A stretch of DNA of 64,000 nucleotides from Nitrospira sp. (GCA_016873515.1 VGXB01000002.1:1-64000); one strand, 5' to 3'; shown: positions 29,631-40,535, numbered from the stretch's first letter. Numbers and translations: made by a program. The notes: generated from the letters alone by a model not told the origin.

Positions 29631-29655
29631 AAGTGGGCTCAGGCCCACTTTTTTG
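29631..29655 (+). terminator. Terminator-like hairpin directly upstream of rimP
   Basis: AAGTGGGC-tcag-GCCCACTT followed by TTTTT. Confidence 0.65.
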
Positions 29656-29664
29656 TTTGAGCTG

Positions 29665-30231
29665 GTGCCGGTCGTTACCAGGGAAAGAGGGTTGATCATC
29701 GGGGAGCGTAGTGCGCAGTCGGTTGTCGACCGGGTGCAGAGTGTCATTTTGCCGATCCTCTGGGCGCTCGGGTTGGAGTTGGTCGAGGTGCAGTGCGTTG
29801 GGCAGAGAGCTCGCACCGTCGTCCGCGTGCTGATCGAGAAGCACGGCGGCGTCACCATCGCAGATTGTGAACAGGCGCACAAGGCACTGGGACCTGCATT
29901 GGACGTCGCGGATCCGTTTCCCCACGCCTATATTCTTGAAGTGTCATCGCCCGGTCTCGATCGGCCCTTCAAACGCCTTCAAGACTATCAGCGAGCGATC
30001 GGGAAAGAGATTAGCCTCAAGCTGCGACAGCCGCTGAACGGCCAATGGCGTGTGAACGGGTGGCTTCTGGAGGCGGATGAACGGATGGTGTCACTGGCCG
30101 TTTTTGTGGGGAAGACTGAGTCGCAGACGCTGCGGATGAATCAGGAGCAGATTGCAGAGGCCAAACTGGTTGTGAAAATACAAGCGACGGGGAGCACCCG
30201 TGGCCGTGGGAAATCCAATGCAGGAGCATGA
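29665..30231 (+). CDS. rimP: Ribosome maturation factor RimP (start uncertain)
   Basis: LGLELVEVQCVGQRARTVVRVLIEKHGGVTIADCEQAHKALGPALDV...YILEVSSPGLDRPFKRLQDYQRAIGK; upstream of nusA. Confidence 0.92.
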   Translation: MPVVTRERGLIIGERSAQSVVDRVQSVILPILWALGLELVEVQCVGQRARTVVRVLIEKHGGVTIADCEQAHKALGPALDVADPFPHAYILEVSSPGLDRPFKRLQDYQRAIGKEISLKLRQPLNGQWRVNGWLLEADERMVSLAVFVGKTESQTLRMNQEQIAEAKLVVKIQATGSTRGRGKSNAGA

Positions 30232-30234
30232 CGC

Positions 30235-31422
30235 ATGAACCGAGAGCTTATCAATGTGATCGACGAAATCGGCCGCCAGAAGGGAATCGATAAGGCACGA
30301 GTGATCGGCGCTATCGAGTCCGCATTGCAAACAGCCGCCAAGAAGCGTTTTGGTCAAGCCGAGAATATTCAAGTCGAGATCGATCCAAAGACAGGGGAAA
30401 TTTCCGTCGTATCCAAGAAAGTGATCGTCGACCAAGTCAGTAATCCTAAAGCGGAGGTTTCTCTTCAGGAAGCCCGCCAATACGACAGCGAAGCGGAGGT
30501 CGGCGATGAGATTGGGTCATTGATCGAGATGAACGAGCTGGGGCGGATTGCCGCGCAGACGGCGAAGCAAGTCATCTTCCAGAAAGTTCGTGAAGCCGAA
30601 TGGGAGGCGGTGCAGAAGGAGTATTCGACACGCCAGGGCGATCTAGTGAATGGCATCATCCTCGGCATGGAGCGCCGAAACTATTTGGTCGATCTCGGCA
30701 AGACGGAGGCGGTGCTCCCCATTCAAGAGCAAGTTCCCCGCGAGACCTACCGCCGCGGCGATCGGGTCAAAGCGATGTTGCTGGAGGTGCGCCGCACGCC
30801 GAAGGATGTTCAAGTTATTCTCTCCCGGAGCCACCACCAATTCGTGGCCAAGCTGTTCGAGCTCGAAGTCCCGGAGATCATGGAAAAGATCATCGAAATT
30901 AAATCGGTAGTCCGTGAGCCGGGTGATCGTACAAAGATCGCGGTGGTGTCACGGGAAAAAGCCGTGGATCCGGTCGGTGCTTGCGTGGGCGTCAAGGGAT
31001 CGCGCGTCCAGGCGGTTGTCCGCGAATTGCATGGCGAGAAAATCGACATCATCGCCTGGACTCAAGATCCGCGGGTGTTCATCGCCGAAGCGCTCAATCC
31101 GGCCACGATCGAAAAGGTTGGTATCGATGAAGAAAAGAAGTCGGCGCTGGTTGTCGCCGCCGATTCTCAATTGTCGCTGGCGATCGGCAAGAATGGGCAG
31201 AATGTTCGATTGGCCGCACGGCTGACAGGCTGGAAAATCGATATCATCAGCACGACCGAGTACGAGAAGGAAAAGGTTGAACGGGATAAGGAAATCAAGG
31301 CTGCCCTCGCGGAAGAAGCTGAAGCTCAGTGGTTGCAGGAAGAAGCTCGGCGGGTCGCCAAAGCTGAAGAAGTCGAGCAGACCGAAGAGACTCAAAAGTC
31401 CGAGGAGTCAGCCGCCAGCTAA
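30235..31422 (+). CDS. nusA: Transcription termination/antitermination protein NusA
   Basis: MNRELINVIDEIGRQKGIDKARVIGAIESAL..., GACVGVKGSRVQAVVREL, SLAIGKNGQNVRLAARLTGWKIDI. Confidence 0.97.
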   Translation: MNRELINVIDEIGRQKGIDKARVIGAIESALQTAAKKRFGQAENIQVEIDPKTGEISVVSKKVIVDQVSNPKAEVSLQEARQYDSEAEVGDEIGSLIEMNELGRIAAQTAKQVIFQKVREAEWEAVQKEYSTRQGDLVNGIILGMERRNYLVDLGKTEAVLPIQEQVPRETYRRGDRVKAMLLEVRRTPKDVQVILSRSHHQFVAKLFELEVPEIMEKIIEIKSVVREPGDRTKIAVVSREKAVDPVGACVGVKGSRVQAVVRELHGEKIDIIAWTQDPRVFIAEALNPATIEKVGIDEEKKSALVVAADSQLSLAIGKNGQNVRLAARLTGWKIDIISTTEYEKEKVERDKEIKAALAEEAEAQWLQEEARRVAKAEEVEQTEETQKSEESAAS

Positions 31423-31446
31423 CCAAGTGGGATACCGATCAGAATC

Positions 31447-34020
31447 ATGCGTGTGTACGAATTGGCCAAGAAACTTGGGATGGAGAATAAGGCGCTGCTG
31501 CTCGAGCTTACGAAGATGGGTGTGTCTGTTGCGTCCCATAGCAGCGCGCTGAATGACGATGTGGTGCAAAAGGTATTGAAGAAGTTTCTTCCTCACGTCA
31601 AGGATAGCCACATAGCCGGTGAGAGACCATCAGAACAGGAAGTGAAAGTGCCTAACATGGCCCATCCCAAAGCCGGTGCGATGAAGAGTCCGGTCATTGA
31701 GTTGCCTGCGAAACCCGACAAGCGACGTATTTTGATCAAGCGGAAGAAGGAAGACGAGCCGGCCGATGCCGTCATCCCCATGCAAATCAGCGAAATCGAG
31801 CCGCCCGCCGTGATTCCCCATCCGGCTCTCGCACCGGGTTCGGTCGTGTCGGCGATTTCTCCGTCAAGCGTAGAAACCGAACATATGTCTCATGTGGATG
31901 TGGCACTGCCGAGCCAGCCAGTCCCATCCACTTCGCCGGTTGCTGCTCCAATCGCCCTGGCGCCAGAGGCCATGGCTGCCAAACTGTCTCTCGGTACTCA
32001 GTCGAGCGCGGCTGCGACGGTGGAGGTAGTTGTCGGTAAAAAGAAAAGCATGGCATTCGAGGCGATCGCGGCCGAGGGGCAGCGAGATAAGCTCAAAAAG
32101 ACTCGGAAGCCCGGCCGGGTCAAGGACGAGGAGCACGACGTCAAGTTTCGCGAAGATGCCGCTCGCTGGCAAGATCTGCGGGCGATCCCCGTGCAGCGGC
32201 GCGACGATCGTTCGAAGCATCTGCACCACAGCGCGCCGAGCGAGATTACCAAGCCACGCAAAAAGAGCGTCAAGCTCACGTCTGGGACAACGGTCAAGGA
32301 GTTTGCCGAATCCATCGGCCAGCGGCCGGCGGACATCATCTGCAAGTTGATGGAGATGGGCCAAATGCGCACCTTCAATCAACCGATGAATCTGGACGCC
32401 GCCTTGATTTTCGCGGAAGAGAGCGGGGTGAAGATCGAGGTGGCGGTGGAAAAAGGCGGCGAGGAATTGCTGCAAGCCGCGATCGACATCAGCGGGGAAA
32501 CACGGCCAGAGCCGCGCCCACCCATCGTCACAATCATGGGCCACGTCGATCATGGCAAAACCTCGCTGCTCGACGCTATTCGGCAAACAAAAGTGGCTGA
32601 AGGAGAAGCCGGAGGCATCACGCAACATATCGGTGCTTATACGGTGCCGGTGTGCGGGAAGCAGGTGACATTTCTCGATACGCCGGGCCATGAAGCGTTC
32701 ACATCGATGCGCGCGCGCGGTGCGAAAGTCACCGATCTCGTCATTTTAGTTGTGGCTGCGGACGATGGTGTCATGCCGCAGACGATCGAAGCGATTCACC
32801 ACGCCAAAGCGGCCGGTGTCCCCATCATCGTGGCGATGAACAAGATTGATAAACCGGAGGCGAATCCTGATCGGGTGAAGAATGCGCTGTCCGAACACGG
32901 GCTCATTTCCGAAGCGTGGGGCGGTGACACGATCATGGTGGAAGTGTCTGCCAGACAAAAGATTGGACTCGATACCCTGCTCGAGATGATCCTGCTGCAA
33001 TCCGAAGTGCTGGAATTGAAAGCCGATCCTCACCGGCTGGCCAAGGGAACTGTCGTTGAAGCCAAGGTTGAGCGCGGCCGTGGCCCCGTGGCAACCGTCC
33101 TCGTTCAAAGCGGCACGCTGAAGGTGGGCGATGTGTATGTGGTCGGCACGCACAGTGGCCGAGTCAGGGCACTGATCGACGATCGGGGTGCGAAAGTACC
33201 CCAAGCTGGTCCGTCTATCCCGGTAGAAGTGCTTGGGTTGCCAGACGTGCCGTCCGCCGGCGATATCTTCCAAGTGGTGTTGGATGAACGAGTCGCTCGG
33301 GAGATTGCCGAAGAACGGACGCAGAAACGGCGGGCCGCTGAACTGGGTGATCCTGCCAAGGTGTCGCTCGACGATCTCTTCGCAAAGATTCAAGAAGGAT
33401 CAGTTAAGGAGCTGGCCATCGTCATTAAAGCCGATGTGCAAGGATCGTCTGAAGCTTTGGTCGGCGCGGTGGAAAAGCTCTCAACGGACGCCGTCAAGCT
33501 ACGAGTCATCCATAACGGCGTGGGCGGCGTCATGGAGTCCGACGTGCTGCTGGCCGCTGCGTCGCGTGCCATTATCATCGGGTTCAACATTCGGCCTGAG
33601 CCGAAAGCGGCTTCGTTGGCAGAGCAGCAAGGAGTTGATATCCGTTTGTATACGGTCATTTATGACGCCATTGCCGACATTAAGGCTGCGATGGAAGGAT
33701 TGCTCGAGCCGACGCTCAAGGAACGTACGCTGGGGCGGGCCGAGGTACGGCAGGTGTTCATGATTCCCAAGGCGGGAGCCGTGGCTGGGTCATACGTCAT
33801 CGACGGCATGATTCCTCGCACCAGCGCCGGTGTGCGCGTGATCCGGGACAATGTCGTGGTCTACCAGGGCAAGCTGGCTTCGCTACGGCGGTTCAAGGAC
33901 GATGTGCGTGAAGTGCAGCAAGGTTACGAGTGCGGCTTGAGCATCGAAAACTTCAACGATGTGAAGGCCGGCGATATTATCGAGGCGTACGCGATTGATA
34001 AGATTGCCACGAAGCTCTGA
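31447..34020 (+). CDS. infB: Translation initiation factor IF-2
   Basis: [49 protein letters not shown]. Confidence 0.98.
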   Translation: MRVYELAKKLGMENKALLLELTKMGVSVASHSSALNDDVVQKVLKKFLPHVKDSHIAGERPSEQEVKVPNMAHPKAGAMKSPVIELPAKPDKRRILIKRKKEDEPADAVIPMQISEIEPPAVIPHPALAPGSVVSAISPSSVETEHMSHVDVALPSQPVPSTSPVAAPIALAPEAMAAKLSLGTQSSAAATVEVVVGKKKSMAFEAIAAEGQRDKLKKTRKPGRVKDEEHDVKFREDAARWQDLRAIPVQRRDDRSKHLHHSAPSEITKPRKKSVKLTSGTTVKEFAESIGQRPADIICKLMEMGQMRTFNQPMNLDAALIFAEESGVKIEVAVEKGGEELLQAAIDISGETRPEPRPPIVTIMGHVDHGKTSLLDAIRQTKVAEGEAGGITQHIGAYTVPVCGKQVTFLDTPGHEAFTSMRARGAKVTDLVILVVAADDGVMPQTIEAIHHAKAAGVPIIVAMNKIDKPEANPDRVKNALSEHGLISEAWGGDTIMVEVSARQKIGLDTLLEMILLQSEVLELKADPHRLAKGTVVEAKVERGRGPVATVLVQSGTLKVGDVYVVGTHSGRVRALIDDRGAKVPQAGPSIPVEVLGLPDVPSAGDIFQVVLDERVAREIAEERTQKRRAAELGDPAKVSLDDLFAKIQEGSVKELAIVIKADVQGSSEALVGAVEKLSTDAVKLRVIHNGVGGVMESDVLLAAASRAIIIGFNIRPEPKAASLAEQQGVDIRLYTVIYDAIADIKAAMEGLLEPTLKERTLGRAEVRQVFMIPKAGAVAGSYVIDGMIPRTSAGVRVIRDNVVVYQGKLASLRRFKDDVREVQQGYECGLSIENFNDVKAGDIIEAYAIDKIATKL

Positions 34021-34037
34021 GCGGATGCGGGGCGGAC

Positions 34038-34319
34038 ATGGTGGTCGGTGTCTGTACCGTCGAACTGTTTATCGGGGAAAGCCAGTCGCTTAAGGATAAG
34101 CGGTAGGTGCTCCATAGCCCGAAAGACCAGCTGCACGGAAAGTTCAATGTGTCGATGGCCGAAGTGGACGGACACGATCTGTGGCAGAAGACGGTGTTGG
34201 AGATGGTGTGTGTGGCGAACGAGGGGGCCACGCCAGTCACGTGCTGGAGCAGGCGTTGCATGTGATTAAAGGCGTGCCCGTGATTGAAGTCGTCCGAACC
34301 AGGTTGGAATTGTTGTAGA
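34038..34319 (+). pseudogene. DUF503 (YlxP-like) pseudogene
   Basis: MVVGVCTVELFIGESQSLKDKR[TAG]VLHSPKDQLHGKFNVSMAEVDGHDLWQKTVLEMVCVANEGA, then frame change near 34225 to SHVLEQALHVIKGVPVIEVVRTRLELL*. Lies between infB and rbfA. Confidence 0.85.
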
Positions 34320-34325
34320 GGCGGC

Positions 34326-34790
34326 ATGATGCTCGTCACCGGCCTCATCAAAGTAACGGATCCACGCATGCCCAAGATGACCTACAAGCGTGCCGACCGA
34401 GTGGCCGATCAAATTCGGATGGAAGTCGCGGATATTTTGATGCGGAAGATCAAGGACCCGCGCGTGCATTCAGTGACGGTGACGGGGGTTGAGATGACGG
34501 CGGATTTGCGTATCGCTCATGTCTTTGTCACGACGATGGAGACGGGGCAGGCCGAGCAGGAGATATTTGCCGGGTTGTCCAAGGCCAGCGGATTCGTGCG
34601 GGCAGAATTGGGCCGGCGTCTCACGTTACGATATTTGCCTGAAGTGAGGTTCAAAAAAGATGTCAGCGGTCTGCGCGGGGATCGCATCATGCGATTGCTG
34701 GAGGTGTTGCACGAGCACGTCGAACCGGAGGGTGCAACGCCGCCGTCGAATGTTCCGGATGTTTTGGATCAAGCAGGGTCGAAATCATAG
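34326..34790 (+). CDS. rbfA: Ribosome-binding factor A
   Basis: YKRADRVADQIRMEVADILMRKIKDPRVHSVTVTGVEMTADLRIAHVFV. Confidence 0.95.
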   Translation: MMLVTGLIKVTDPRMPKMTYKRADRVADQIRMEVADILMRKIKDPRVHSVTVTGVEMTADLRIAHVFVTTMETGQAEQEIFAGLSKASGFVRAELGRRLTLRYLPEVRFKKDVSGLRGDRIMRLLEVLHEHVEPEGATPPSNVPDVLDQAGSKS

Positions 34791-34796
34791 GCCGAT

Positions 34797-35753
34797 ATGG
34801 GTACCGTGACACACATGAGCCAACGAACCGCCGTGGTTGAGGGGGTGCTCGTGGTGAGCAAGGAAGCGGGTTGGACCTCCCACGATGTCGTTGCCAAGAT
34901 ACGCGGCCTGTTGGGTGGAGTGAAGGTCGGCCATGCGGGCACGCTGGACCCGGCGGCGACCGGAGTCTTGCCGGTGTTAGTCGGGCGCGCGACGCGTGTG
35001 GCGGAGTATTTGGTCGATTGGGATAAGGAATACCGTGCGGTGTTGCGACTGGGTGAAACCACCGATACCCAGGACTTGACCGGCAAAGTGCTCACACGAG
35101 CGGATCCGACGGTGGTTCGCGAAGAAGCGCTGCGCGAGGTGCTTGGTCGGTTTCGTGGCCCGCAGCGGCAGGTGCCGCCGATGTATTCGGCTGTGAAAGT
35201 CGGAGGACGGCCGCTCTACAAAGCAGCGAGGGCCGGTGAGACGGTTGAGCGGGCGGACCGGCCTATCATCGTGCATGAACTGGATATTCTTGCCGTTGAT
35301 GGCCGGGATGTGACTCTGCGCGTGGTGTGTTCAAAGGGTACCTACATTAGAACCCTGTGTGCTGATATCGGTCAAGCGTTAGGAGTTGGGGGCCATCTCG
35401 CTGCACTCGAGCGCTGTCGCGTGGGCCCTCTCTTCGTCGAACAGGCACTCACGGTTGATCAGGTTGCCGATCAGGTGGCCATCGGGACATTGCCACGGCA
35501 CCTGATTCCGCTGAATCGGGCGCTGGACCGGTTACCGGCCATGACCGTGACCGATGAGCAGGCCCGGTTGGTCTTACACGGAGGCGCGGTGTCTCCTGCC
35601 GGGACCGAGCAGTTGATCTCCTCAAGTGGGCCGGTCTCGATCCGTCTACTTGATAGGGAAGGCCGGTTGCTTGCGATTGGTGTGTATGGTGGGAAGACTG
35701 CCGATCTCGTCAGAATTCGTAAAGTATTAGCCGAGAATGAATCGCTGAATTGA
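34797..35753 (+). CDS. truB: tRNA pseudouridine(55) synthase TruB
   Basis: GVLVVSKEAGWTSHDVVAKIRGLLGGVKVGHAGTLDPAATGVLPVLVGRATR. Confidence 0.97.
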   Translation: MGTVTHMSQRTAVVEGVLVVSKEAGWTSHDVVAKIRGLLGGVKVGHAGTLDPAATGVLPVLVGRATRVAEYLVDWDKEYRAVLRLGETTDTQDLTGKVLTRADPTVVREEALREVLGRFRGPQRQVPPMYSAVKVGGRPLYKAARAGETVERADRPIIVHELDILAVDGRDVTLRVVCSKGTYIRTLCADIGQALGVGGHLAALERCRVGPLFVEQALTVDQVADQVAIGTLPRHLIPLNRALDRLPAMTVTDEQARLVLHGGAVSPAGTEQLISSSGPVSIRLLDREGRLLAIGVYGGKTADLVRIRKVLAENESLN

Positions 35754-35773
35754 ACTAGGAAGAGGAGCAGATT

Positions 35774-36043
35774 ATGGCGTTACTCAAAGAAGCGAAGACA
35801 GTATTGATCACGCAGCATCGGCGTCATGAGACGGACTCAGGGTCGCCGGAGGTCCAGATTGCAGTGTTGACCACCCGCATTACGTATCTGACCGAACACT
35901 TCAAGACACACAAAAAGGACCATCACTCGCGGCGCGGATTGTTGCAATTGGTGGGACGGCGCCGGCGGTTGCTGGATTATCTCCGCGGCATCAACGATGC
36001 GCGGTATCGGGCGGTGATCGATCGTCTCGGTATCCGTAAGTAA
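35774..36043 (+). CDS. rpsO: 30S ribosomal protein S15
   Basis: [52 protein letters not shown]. Confidence 0.98.
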   Translation: MALLKEAKTVLITQHRRHETDSGSPEVQIAVLTTRITYLTEHFKTHKKDHHSRRGLLQLVGRRRRLLDYLRGINDARYRAVIDRLGIRK

Positions 36044-36172
36044 GCCGGCTGCATGCGGCTGTGCGTGTCCGCGCGCGGCGCAAAAATCACCCGTCACACA
36101 GGTGAACACGGACATAGGCTCAACGGGAGCAGGTGTGAGTGATAAGGACTGAGTTTTTGATTTTTTCGGTCG

Positions 36173-36202
36173 ACTCAGCACTCAAGACTCGACACTCAGC
36201 AC
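36173..36202. repeat. Direct repeat ACTCAGCAC x2 in the rpsO-pnp intergenic region
   Basis: ACTCAGCAC at 36173-36181 and 36194-36202. Confidence 0.7.
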
Positions 36203-36259
36203 GACTTAATGAGCCTATCTCTGTGGGCATCTGTGGGACTCACGAGAAGGAGACCAGAG

Positions 36260-38377
36260 ATGGTACATACTGTTGAACTCGACATCGCGGGGCGCCCGCT
36301 CCGGCTGGAAACCGGCCGCATCGCCAAGCAGGCGGATGGAGCGATCTGGGCCTCGTACGGCGAGACGGTTATCTTGGCAACTGCCGTATCCGCACAGACC
36401 GCAAAGCCGGGCACTGATTTTCTTCCGTTGACGGTCGATTATCAGGAGAAGACTTATGCCGCCGGCAAGATTCCTGGTGGTTACTTCAAGCGGGAAGGAC
36501 GGCCGTCCGAGAAAGAAGTACTCACCAGCCGCCTGATTGATCGCCCGTTGCGGCCGCTGTTTCCCGAAAACTATTACTTTGAAACACAGGTGATTGCGTC
36601 GGTCCTCTCCGTCGACAAGACCGGTTTGTCCGACGTCATTGGCATCACCGCAGCGTCGGCTGCCTTGGCCATCTCGAATATTCCTTTCCAGGGGCCAGTG
36701 GCCGGCGTCAAGATCGGTCGAGTGAATGGGCAATTTGTCGTCAACCCCGATCTTGAGACCATGGCCAAGAGTGAATTGCATCTAGTCGTGGCGGGGACCT
36801 CGGATGCCGTCATGATGGTTGAGGCGGGAGCCAACGAGTTGTCGGAGGCCATCATGCTTCAGGCGCTTGAGCTGGCGCATGTCGAGATCAAGAAGATCGT
36901 CGCTAAGATCAATGAATTGGCAAAGAAGGTTGGGAATAAGAAGCGCGAAGTGAAGGCTGAATCGATCGATTCCACTCTGGCGGCACAGGTGAAAGCCATG
37001 GTCGCCCAGCCAATCCGCGATGCGATCATGATCCCCAATAAGACTGCGCGCCAGGAGCGATTGGATCAGGTCATGGCGGAGGCGGTGGCGAAGTTCAAGA
37101 ATCTGGATCAGCCCACAAGCGAGCGGCACATCAAGATTGTCTTCCATGGTTTAGAATACACGGAAGTCCGGAACATGATTCTGGAAAAGGGCTCGCGCGC
37201 GGATGGACGCGGACCGACTGACATTCGCCCGATTACCTGCGAAGTGGGAGTGTTGCCGCGCACACATGGTTCCGCGGTTTTCACGCGCGGTGAAACGCAG
37301 AGCCTTGCCGTCGTCACTTTGGGTACTACTGACGATGAACAGCGCATCGACGCGCTGGAGGGGGAATACACTAGAACGTTCATGCTCCATTACAATTTTC
37401 CGCCGTTCAGCGTGGGTGAGGCGAGGCCGCTTCGGTCTCCCGGCCGGCGAGAGGTGGGCCATGGGGCACTGGCGGAACGAGCTTTGAAGCCGGTCATTCC
37501 TGGCAAGGACGCCTTTCCCTACACACTGCGTCTCGTGTCGGAAATTCTGGAGTCGAATGGGTCGTCCTCCATGGCGACGGTCTGCGGGGGCACGCTGGCC
37601 ATGATGGATGCGGGTGTGCCGATTAAGGAGCCGGTTGCCGGCATCGCCATGGGGCTCATCAAGGAGGATGAGCGTGTGATGATTCTGTCCGACATTCTCG
37701 GGCTTGAAGACCATTTGGGCGACATGGATTTCAAGGTGTGCGGAACCAAAAATGGCGTCACGGCGTTGCAGATGGACATCAAGATCAGTGGGATCACGAC
37801 AGCCCTCATGCAACAGGCGTTGGAACAAGCCCGGTTGGGCCGTCTCCACATTTTAGGGCATATGGCCAAGGCCCTCACGGGTGCACGGACCGATCTGTCG
37901 CCGTTCGCGCCTCGGATCTACACGATGAAGGTCAAGCAGGACAAAATTCGCGACATTATCGGCCAGGGTGGGAAAACCATCCGTGGCATCCAGGCTGATT
38001 TTGGCGTCAAGATCAATGTTGAGGATACGGGCATCGTCACCATCGCCTCATCCGACGGCGAGTCGCTGCAGAAAGCCAAAGACATCATCAGCCGGCTGAC
38101 AGAGGAAGTCGAGGTCGGCAAGATCTATACGGGTACGGTCAGGAAAATCATGGATTTCGGCGCATTCGTCGAAGTCTTGCCAGGTACCGATGGGCTGGTG
38201 CACATCTCGCAGCTCGCGCATCATCGGGTCAAGGCCGTGTCCGATGAAGTGGCCGAAGGCGATCAGATTCTTGTGAAGGTGTTGGAGATCGACAGGCAGG
38301 GCAAAATTCGGCTCAGCCGGAAGGAAGTGTTGCCGGCACCGGCTGCGAGTGGGGCCAAGGACTCCGCGGAAGGGTAA
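36260..38377 (+). CDS. pnp: Polyribonucleotide nucleotidyltransferase
   Basis: MVHTVELDIAGRPLRLETGRIAKQADGAIWASYGETVILATAV..., KH GQGGKTIRGIQADFGVKI, S1 GKIYTGTVRKIMDFGAFVEVLPG. Confidence 0.98.
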   Translation: MVHTVELDIAGRPLRLETGRIAKQADGAIWASYGETVILATAVSAQTAKPGTDFLPLTVDYQEKTYAAGKIPGGYFKREGRPSEKEVLTSRLIDRPLRPLFPENYYFETQVIASVLSVDKTGLSDVIGITAASAALAISNIPFQGPVAGVKIGRVNGQFVVNPDLETMAKSELHLVVAGTSDAVMMVEAGANELSEAIMLQALELAHVEIKKIVAKINELAKKVGNKKREVKAESIDSTLAAQVKAMVAQPIRDAIMIPNKTARQERLDQVMAEAVAKFKNLDQPTSERHIKIVFHGLEYTEVRNMILEKGSRADGRGPTDIRPITCEVGVLPRTHGSAVFTRGETQSLAVVTLGTTDDEQRIDALEGEYTRTFMLHYNFPPFSVGEARPLRSPGRREVGHGALAERALKPVIPGKDAFPYTLRLVSEILESNGSSSMATVCGGTLAMMDAGVPIKEPVAGIAMGLIKEDERVMILSDILGLEDHLGDMDFKVCGTKNGVTALQMDIKISGITTALMQQALEQARLGRLHILGHMAKALTGARTDLSPFAPRIYTMKVKQDKIRDIIGQGGKTIRGIQADFGVKINVEDTGIVTIASSDGESLQKAKDIISRLTEEVEVGKIYTGTVRKIMDFGAFVEVLPGTDGLVHISQLAHHRVKAVSDEVAEGDQILVKVLEIDRQGKIRLSRKEVLPAPAASGAKDSAEG

Positions 38378-38382
38378 TCCCC

Positions 38383-39645
38383 TTGTATCATAAAATCGTT
38401 CTCGACAACGGCGTCCGCTTGGTTACCGAGCAGATTCCGACGCTCAAGTCCGTCACCGTCGGTATGTGGGTCAATGCCGGATCCCGGGACGAAAGTCCTG
38501 AGCAAGCGGGATACTCCCACTTCATTGAGCATATGTTCTTCAAGGGGACGGCCATTCGGTCGGCCACGGACATCTCCCGCGAGATCGATGCGCTCGGTGG
38601 TGAGATGAACGCCTTCACTACGCGCGAAACGACCACATTCTACGTCAAGGTGCTCGACCAGCATTTGCCGAAAGCACTGGATCTGCTCGCAGACCTCTTA
38701 CATCACTCCCGTTTGGGACCGAAAGAAATCACAAAAGAAAAGCAAGTCGTGCTCGAAGAAATCCGCATGGTGCAGGATGATCCTGAGGACTTGGTCCAGG
38801 AACTTCATGCAGGACTCGTCATGGGGCGGCATCCCCTGAGCCGGCCCATTCTTGGACAGGCCAAGACGATCGCCCGGCTGCGTCGACAAGATCTCTTCGA
38901 CTATATCAACACGCACTACCGTCCGCAGGAAATGGTGCTGGCTGTCGCGGGTAATTTCGATCGGCGCCGGCTCGAACGGACCATGGCCCGCACGTTTGGT
39001 GCCCGTCGTGCGAGCGTACGCGCCGAATCTCGCAAACGGTGGCCGGCGGATGTGTGCGGCGGTGTGCGATTGCAACAAAAACCGTTGGAGCAAGTTCATC
39101 TCTGTGTAGGGCTCAAGGGTCTTCCCGCCGGGCACAAAGACCGGTATGCGGCGTATGTGCTGAACAGTGTGCTGGGGGGAAGCGTGAGCTCCCGCCTCTT
39201 TCAGGAAGTGCGTGAAAAGCGGGGATTGGCCTACTCAATCTATTCATTTTTGTCTGGTTATTCGGACGGCGGCACGGTCACGATTTATGCGGGCACTCGC
39301 GCGCGTGAAGTAGAGCGTGTGCTGGATCTGATTCGGCGTGAGGTCAGACAGATGGCGAAGCGCGGGATCAAACGTGAGGAGCTCACGCGAACCAAGGAGC
39401 AAATGAAGGGCAGTTTGATGCTGAGTTTGGAAAATTCCCACAGCCGTATGAACAAGTTGGCGAAGGACGAGCTGATTACCGGAGCGCATACAACTTTGGA
39501 AGAAATGCTCTCGGATATCGATGCCGTCACGGAGCAACAAGTCGCCCGGGTGACGCAGGAATTGTTCGCACCGGAAACAATGGCGATCACCGGATTGGGC
39601 CCACTTTCGTCCTCACAGATTGCCGCTGTGAAGGCCATGCAATAG
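38383..39645 (+). CDS. M16 family zinc peptidase
   Basis: GYSHFIEHMFFKGT (HxxEH), EIDALGGEMNAFTTRETTTFY, VLNSVLGGSVSSRLFQEVREKRGLAYS. Confidence 0.95.
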   Translation: MYHKIVLDNGVRLVTEQIPTLKSVTVGMWVNAGSRDESPEQAGYSHFIEHMFFKGTAIRSATDISREIDALGGEMNAFTTRETTTFYVKVLDQHLPKALDLLADLLHHSRLGPKEITKEKQVVLEEIRMVQDDPEDLVQELHAGLVMGRHPLSRPILGQAKTIARLRRQDLFDYINTHYRPQEMVLAVAGNFDRRRLERTMARTFGARRASVRAESRKRWPADVCGGVRLQQKPLEQVHLCVGLKGLPAGHKDRYAAYVLNSVLGGSVSSRLFQEVREKRGLAYSIYSFLSGYSDGGTVTIYAGTRAREVERVLDLIRREVRQMAKRGIKREELTRTKEQMKGSLMLSLENSHSRMNKLAKDELITGAHTTLEEMLSDIDAVTEQQVARVTQELFAPETMAITGLGPLSSSQIAAVKAMQ

Positions 39646-39899
39646 CCCTCTGTTCTCAGAGCAGGATTATGCCAGATGGGTTGTGCCAAGCGTCCACCCA
39701 AGCTCTAACGCAACAAATTGATTTCTTTAATCTTCTGGCCGCATAGTGTGAACAGTTTGAGCGGTTGGGAAACATTTTCTTGACATAAAATGGTGGTTTC
39801 AGTACCGTTTCTCGGTTATCGGTCTTGAGTGCAGTGTCGATCAAGGCCTGTAGTCTTGGAAAACCATAATTAAACGACGAGAACAATCCACTATGAGAC

Positions 39900-39915
39900 T
39901 TACGTCACAACGTAA
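39900..39915. promoter_or_regulatory. Inverted repeat TTACGT-caca-ACGTAA, possible operator
   Basis: Read directly; a related TTACGTAA palindrome sits at 39999-40006 just upstream of the 40020 gene SD. Confidence 0.4.
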
Positions 39916-40019
39916 TTTGATTGCTATAGCCGTAATCATCCTTAGATGAACGATCTTGTTCGTCAGGGTGAAGTTGTGCTTGACCGGTTTATTGTCTGTT
40001 ACGTAAGGAGGGACGAGGT

Positions 40020-40535
40020 ATGAAGAGGCAAGTTGTACTAGCTGCCACCGCGTTCTTGATGCTCGGGTTATCCCAGGCCGGATTTGTGTCAGCTGATGAA
40101 GGCGGTGCCAAGGCAGGAGGGGGAGCTGCTGAAGCGATTGCGGGCGGAAAGTTACTCAAGGCCGAAGCGATCAAGACGCTGCAAGGGCGTGTCTGGTCGC
40201 AGTGGGCCGATAATCCCGACGGGGAATTGCTGTTCGGCATACAATTTTGGAATAGCGGAGAGCCGGCCTCAGGAGCCAACGGTGGCCGCTCGTCCACGAT
40301 GATCGATGTCAAGCCGCCGGATCCTTTACTCACGTGCTGTGCGTGGGGATTCACCGGCGGGACCGAGAAGAATGGTGCTTATTCGGGATGGTACCATGCT
40401 GCGACGACCGTCCGTCTCGCGGTGAAGGATAAAGCCTTGATGGATCAGATTATCAAGGCCTCCCAGGAACTCGTCGCCATGGAAGTGACCTTGGATGGCC
40501 GGACCATCACCGGTTTCAAAGTGATCAAAGAGTAG
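40020..40535 (+). CDS. Exported hypothetical protein
   Basis: AAGGAGGG SD; MKRQVVLAATAFLMLGLSQAGFVSA signal peptide; no family recognised. Confidence 0.75.
   Translation: MKRQVVLAATAFLMLGLSQAGFVSADEGGAKAGGGAAEAIAGGKLLKAEAIKTLQGRVWSQWADNPDGELLFGIQFWNSGEPASGANGGRSSTMIDVKPPDPLLTCCAWGFTGGTEKNGAYSGWYHAATTVRLAVKDKALMDQIIKASQELVAMEVTLDGRTITGFKVIKE

Noticed and set aside
31864-32691. 275-aa minus-strand ORF opposite infB
   Set aside because: Antisense shadow of infB.
37151-37849. 232-aa minus-strand ORF opposite pnp
   Set aside because: Antisense shadow; the plus strand is clearly PNPase.
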